A stretch of 14,884 nt of DNA from SIG565 sp045656145 (GTDB taxonomy: Bacteria > Bacillota > Clostridia > Oscillospirales > Acutalibacteraceae): the NCBI GenBank assembly GCA_045656145.1, contig JAZOQP010000044.1, positions 1-14,884 of the forward strand, read 5' to 3'. How positions within the stretch are numbered: the first letter of the stretch is position 1; the number at the start of each line of letters is the position of its first letter. The notes beneath the pieces are model-generated. The model was not told the origin of the DNA and made no database searches. It worked only from the letters and a program-made list of their open reading frames with translations. Position numbers and translations under genes: made by a program. Positions 13,131 through 14,884 of this stretch are shown in pieces.

Positions 13131-13467
13131 GCTTTTCACCCCCGCAAGGGCAATTCATTGGACGGATTGCTGTTTTTTCTGTTCCCATTGCCTTTACTAA
13201 ATCATTCATGTAATCAATTTTAAAGGCGATCGTCTTTTGGTCTGTGAATACCATACATCCTGCGTATTCATCATCCCTATTCTCCACAATCCTAAGCTTC
13301 AAATTCATCATGTCAGGGGACTTGCGAATTTGCTCTATCTGGATGCAAACAAGGGGATAGACATCATCAAAGGCATCAAATTCAGCACACCAATCATTGG
13401 GGATATCATATTTGGTAATGCTGTCACCAACCGTTCTGCACTCGTAATCACAACCAATTCCAACCAT
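13120..13467 (-). CDS. Unknown 115-residue protein divergent from an XRE regulator
   Basis: I do not recognise this protein. It is soluble, acidic in the first two thirds, with Cys residues at the start (GIGCDYECRTVG) and in the middle (NDWCAEFDAFDDVYPLVCIQI), alternating strand-like segments, and a C-terminal tail (PMNCPCGGEKPSP) that looks different from the rest and lies on repeat-like DNA. The tail may have replaced the original C-terminus when a repeat inserted. ATG 13467 is preferred as start because AAGGTGG (13473-13479) lies 5 bases upstream; a GTG three codons earlier lies inside that site. A perfect -35 TTGACA promoter with an operator-like palindrome in its spacer precedes it, so it is likely controlled by the divergent XRE protein. 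The pair may be a small regulator-target module. Confidence 0.65.
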   Translation of the reverse strand: MVGIGCDYECRTVGDSITKYDIPNDWCAEFDAFDDVYPLVCIQIEQIRKSPDMMNLKLRIVENRDDEYAGCMVFTDQKTIAFKIDYMNDLVKAMGTEKTAIRPMNCPCGGEKPSP

Positions 13468-13509
13468 AAAAGCCACCTTCCAATGCTACTGTCTCTTTGA
13501 ACTACGGAT

Positions 13510-13538
13510 AGCTTAGAACAAAATGTTCAAAATGTCAA
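13510..13538 (-). promoter_or_regulatory. Promoter of the unknown 115-residue protein gene
   Basis: On the minus strand, consensus TTGACA (13533-13538), 17 bp, then TAAGCT (13510-13515), a weak -10. The spacer is almost filled by the palindrome GAACAAAATGTTC, so a bound repressor would block it. Confidence 0.65.
13516..13528. promoter_or_regulatory. Operator-like palindrome 1 (GAAC-N5-GTTC)
   Basis: GAACAAAATGTTC, with further outer symmetry (TT at 13513-13514 and AA at 13529-13530). It lies inside the spacer of the minus-strand promoter. Same half-sites and spacing as palindrome 2. Confidence 0.7.
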
Positions 13539-13540
13539 TA

Positions 13541-13553
13541 GAACAAATCGTTC
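13541..13553. promoter_or_regulatory. Operator-like palindrome 2 (GAAC-N5-GTTC)
   Basis: GAACAAATCGTTC, extended to TAGAAC...GTTCTA (13539-13555). Its centre is 25 bp from that of palindrome 1. It lies just before a possible -10 TATAGT (13559-13564) of the XRE gene, for which I see no good -35 box, so binding could repress the regulator itself. Confidence 0.7.
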
Positions 13554-13580
13554 TAAGGTATAGTGTTGTTGGTGATAACA

Positions 13581-13811
13581 ATGGCAGAAAAATATGATAG
13601 AATTCGCAACTTAAGAGAAGATGCTGACCTAACGCAAGCAGAGCTTGGAGAACAAATCAATGTCCCTCAAAGGACCTACGCTTATTATGAAAGCGGAGAA
13701 CGCATGATTCCCCCTCAGGTTTTAGTTGCCTTGGCTCAGTTCCATCATGTCAGCATCGATTATCTTCTTGGATTAACTGACCAGAAGAAACCATATCCCC
13801 GCAAGAAATAA
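13581..13811 (+). CDS. Small XRE-family helix-turn-helix regulator
   Basis: A 76-residue protein that is almost only a Cro/C1-type helix-turn-helix domain (residues about 6-64): IRNLREDADLTQAELGEQ, recognition helix VPQRTYAYYESGER, then PQVLVALAQFHHVSIDYLLGLTD, cited by their core parts LTQAELGEQ, YAYYESGER and SIDYLLGLTD. It binds DNA as a dimer. There is no sensor domain, so it may be a simple repressor or respond through a partner. ATG 13581 is chosen because GGTGAT (13571-13576) precedes it by 4-6 bases; the open frame begins at GTG 13563 but without a binding site. It is divergent from the unknown gene at 13120-13467 with two matching palindromes between them. A terminator follows directly, so the gene is monocistronic. 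Confidence 0.9.
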   Translation: MAEKYDRIRNLREDADLTQAELGEQINVPQRTYAYYESGERMIPPQVLVALAQFHHVSIDYLLGLTDQKKPYPRKK

Positions 13812-13815
13812 ACAT

Positions 13816-13848
13816 AAAAGGAGTAGGACTGAAATCCTACTCCTTTTT
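13816..13848 (+). terminator. Rho-independent terminator of the XRE gene
   Basis: AAAAGGAGTAGGA (13816-13828) pairs with TCCTACTCCTTTT around CTGAAA, followed by TTCTTAATTTTT. It starts 5 bases after the stop codon. Confidence 0.92.
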
Positions 13849-13876
13849 CTTAATTTTTCTGACGCAAAATCAATAT

Positions 13877-14022
13877 TTCTGCGTTGCAGAATTTCGATAT
13901 GTTGCCTTTGGCAACGAGCGGCGGGAGCAAGCCCCCGCCCTACACGCTCACAGGCATATTGACCACCGGAGGGGAAGGCTGATGAATTGACACTATGTGT
14001 CATGAATTGCCGAGTTGCGGCA
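13877..14022. repeat. Second hairpin array (different family)
   Basis: The 288-base gap between the XRE and UDG-like genes has no gene but holds a row of perfect short hairpins: TTCTGC-GTT-GCAGAA (13877-13891), GTTGCC-TTT-GGCAAC (13901-13915), GGCGGG...CCCGCC (13920-13939), TGACAC-TAT-GTGTCA (13988-14002) and TGCCG-AGTTG-CGGCA (14008-14022). Linkers are TTTCGATAT, TGAAT and TGATTTCT. A looser ATAGCA/TGCTAT pair lies at 14064-14083. Loops of three bases and six-base stems recur with different stem sequences. Confidence 0.7.
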
Positions 14023-14099
14023 TGATTTCTCAGCGGCATTTTATTGTTAGCAATTAGCCCTTGATAGCAGCCTGTCTTGCTATTAGCAAAAGAGGGAAA

Positions 14100-14870
14100 C
14101 TATTTTTTGTGGGTCTTTTCCCATTCACTATGGGCCAAGTTCCATCGTTCACTATGCGCACCCAAAGCACCAATTTGCCGAGGATGCGCAAGAGGAAGTA
14201 CTTTTATGCTTTTCCCGCAAACAGTTATTTCCGTCGGATTGCCGTAGCCATACAAATCCACATATTCTCCAAGTGTTGCATACGGAATGTCCGCAACTTT
14301 TTTTAAGTATTGTGCAATAGGAATATCACCCAAAAGAACTAACAGCTCCGCTTCGGATTGCATGAATTCTTCCGTAATTTCTTTACTGCGCTTTTGGTCG
14401 CAAAAAGCAGAAGGTCGAGCAGGAATTGTTACGGGATTTAATCCATATTCTTCAATCAAAGGATCATATTTTTCTCGAAGTACCTTTGCTTGGCTTGGAT
14501 TGATCCGTGTTTCAGGCAAGCAATCACACAGCCAAGCATCTTCGCGGGTAAATCCTAACGGAGCAAGAATGTTCTCATCCAGTACTTTTGCAGAAGGTCC
14601 GTTTAACTGTCTGCTTGCCGGTTCCAAACAACCAAGTTCTTTGGGAATAGCAACAGCATCAATGATTCTTTTTGCTTCTTCGGGATTCCCGTCCCAAAAA
14701 ATACGGGGTTCACTTGCAACAGCTAACGCTTGACAGATGACCTTTCCGTCCTTTTTCCACCGAGCATGCACGGCACTTGCGTATACACCTAAAACAAAGA
14801 CTTTCTTCGGTGATTTATCTTCTTGTACCAAAGGATATAATTCTTGTCCAAAGGGAAAATAATACGGCAT
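14100..14870 (-). CDS. Uracil-DNA glycosylase superfamily-like protein
   Basis: A 256-residue cytoplasmic protein that fits the UDG-fold layout: a strand-turn near the N-terminus (VFVLGVYASAV, residues 24-34), a central strand LLVLLGDIP (177-184), and a C-terminal VLPLAHPRQ segment (224-232) where UDGs carry the HPS motif, followed by a Trp/His-rich end (SERWNLAHSEW). Canonical catalytic motifs (GQDPY or GEAPG, HPSPLS) are not present, so base-excision activity is doubtful. The protein may bind DNA or a nucleotide without being a standard glycosylase. A perfect AGGAGG (14879-14884, at the window edge) lies 8 bases before ATG 14870; GTG 14873 is possible. The coding sequence appears complete. 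Neighbours give no functional hint. The fold assignment rests on motif order only. Confidence 0.6.
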   Translation of the reverse strand: MPYYFPFGQELYPLVQEDKSPKKVFVLGVYASAVHARWKKDGKVICQALAVASEPRIFWDGNPEEAKRIIDAVAIPKELGCLEPASRQLNGPSAKVLDENILAPLGFTREDAWLCDCLPETRINPSQAKVLREKYDPLIEEYGLNPVTIPARPSAFCDQKRSKEITEEFMQSEAELLVLLGDIPIAQYLKKVADIPYATLGEYVDLYGYGNPTEITVCGKSIKVLPLAHPRQIGALGAHSERWNLAHSEWEKTHKK

Positions 14871-14884
14871 CACAAATGCCTCCT

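Noticed and set aside
13516..13553. LexA (SOS) boxes
   Set aside because: The Gram-positive LexA box is CGAAC-N4-GTTCG; these palindromes have a 5-base centre and lack the outer C and G, so binding by the adjacent XRE protein is more likely.
13773..14039. Minus-strand open frame over the second hairpin array
   Set aside because: It overlaps the XRE terminator and the repeated hairpins and has no start signal.

Overview
The window looks like a chromosomal segment of an AT-rich, Gram-positive, endospore-forming member of the Clostridia, probably a gut-type Oscillospirales-like bacterium. The evidence is a complete cotJABC spore-coat operon, strong AGGAGG-type ribosome binding sites, sigma-A promoters with 17-bp spacers, U-tract terminators, and low-GC versions of ComEC, HolA, LCP and RNase M5 family proteins. 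The taxonomic call is inference; no rRNA is present.

Left part (1-1785): the C-terminal tail of a membrane-anchored surface protein runs in from the left and ends at a terminator. A lone tRNA-Arg(CCG) follows on the minus strand with its own promoter and terminator. Then comes cotJA-cotJB-cotJC on the plus strand, ending at a hairpin shared with the convergent gene.

Middle minus-strand block (1786-6474): read 5' to 3' on the minus strand this is a metallophosphoesterase (yfcE), a membrane-bound UDP-sugar 4,6-dehydratase of the PglF/WbpM type, a LytR-CpsA-Psr protein, a NusG-domain-II protein and a Gx/heptaprenyl-diphosphate-synthase-component-I-like membrane protein. The dehydratase and LCP genes together suggest synthesis and wall attachment of an envelope glycopolymer. 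A strong terminator-like hairpin lies between LCP and the NusG-II gene, immediately before its ribosome binding site, and may act as an attenuator.

Plus-strand operon (6605-10975): comEC (without the C-terminal beta-lactamase-like domain), holA, an RNase M5-like TOPRIM protein, a WYL-domain regulator and a small unknown protein are tightly coupled. The first four overlap and the last follows after 2 bases. The operon diverges from yfcE. A convergent DUF4097-type beta-repeat protein follows, sharing a bidirectional terminator.

Right part (about 11,700-14,884) has accessory character. Short, apparently unconnected genes (TipAL-like MerR regulator, unknown 115-aa protein, small XRE regulator, UDG-fold-like protein) are separated by unusually structured intergenic DNA: two arrays of short hairpins joined by similar linkers, a segment ending like the 3' end of a tRNA-Ser, and a repeat-like stretch that happens to be open for translation upstream of the MerR gene. 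Two good regulatory assignments can be read: a MerR-type promoter with a 19-bp spacer, and a pair of GAAC-N5-GTTC palindromes between the divergent XRE and unknown genes.

No CRISPR array, intact transposase, integrase or clearly new multi-gene system is visible. The most unusual material is the structured repeat DNA on the right.
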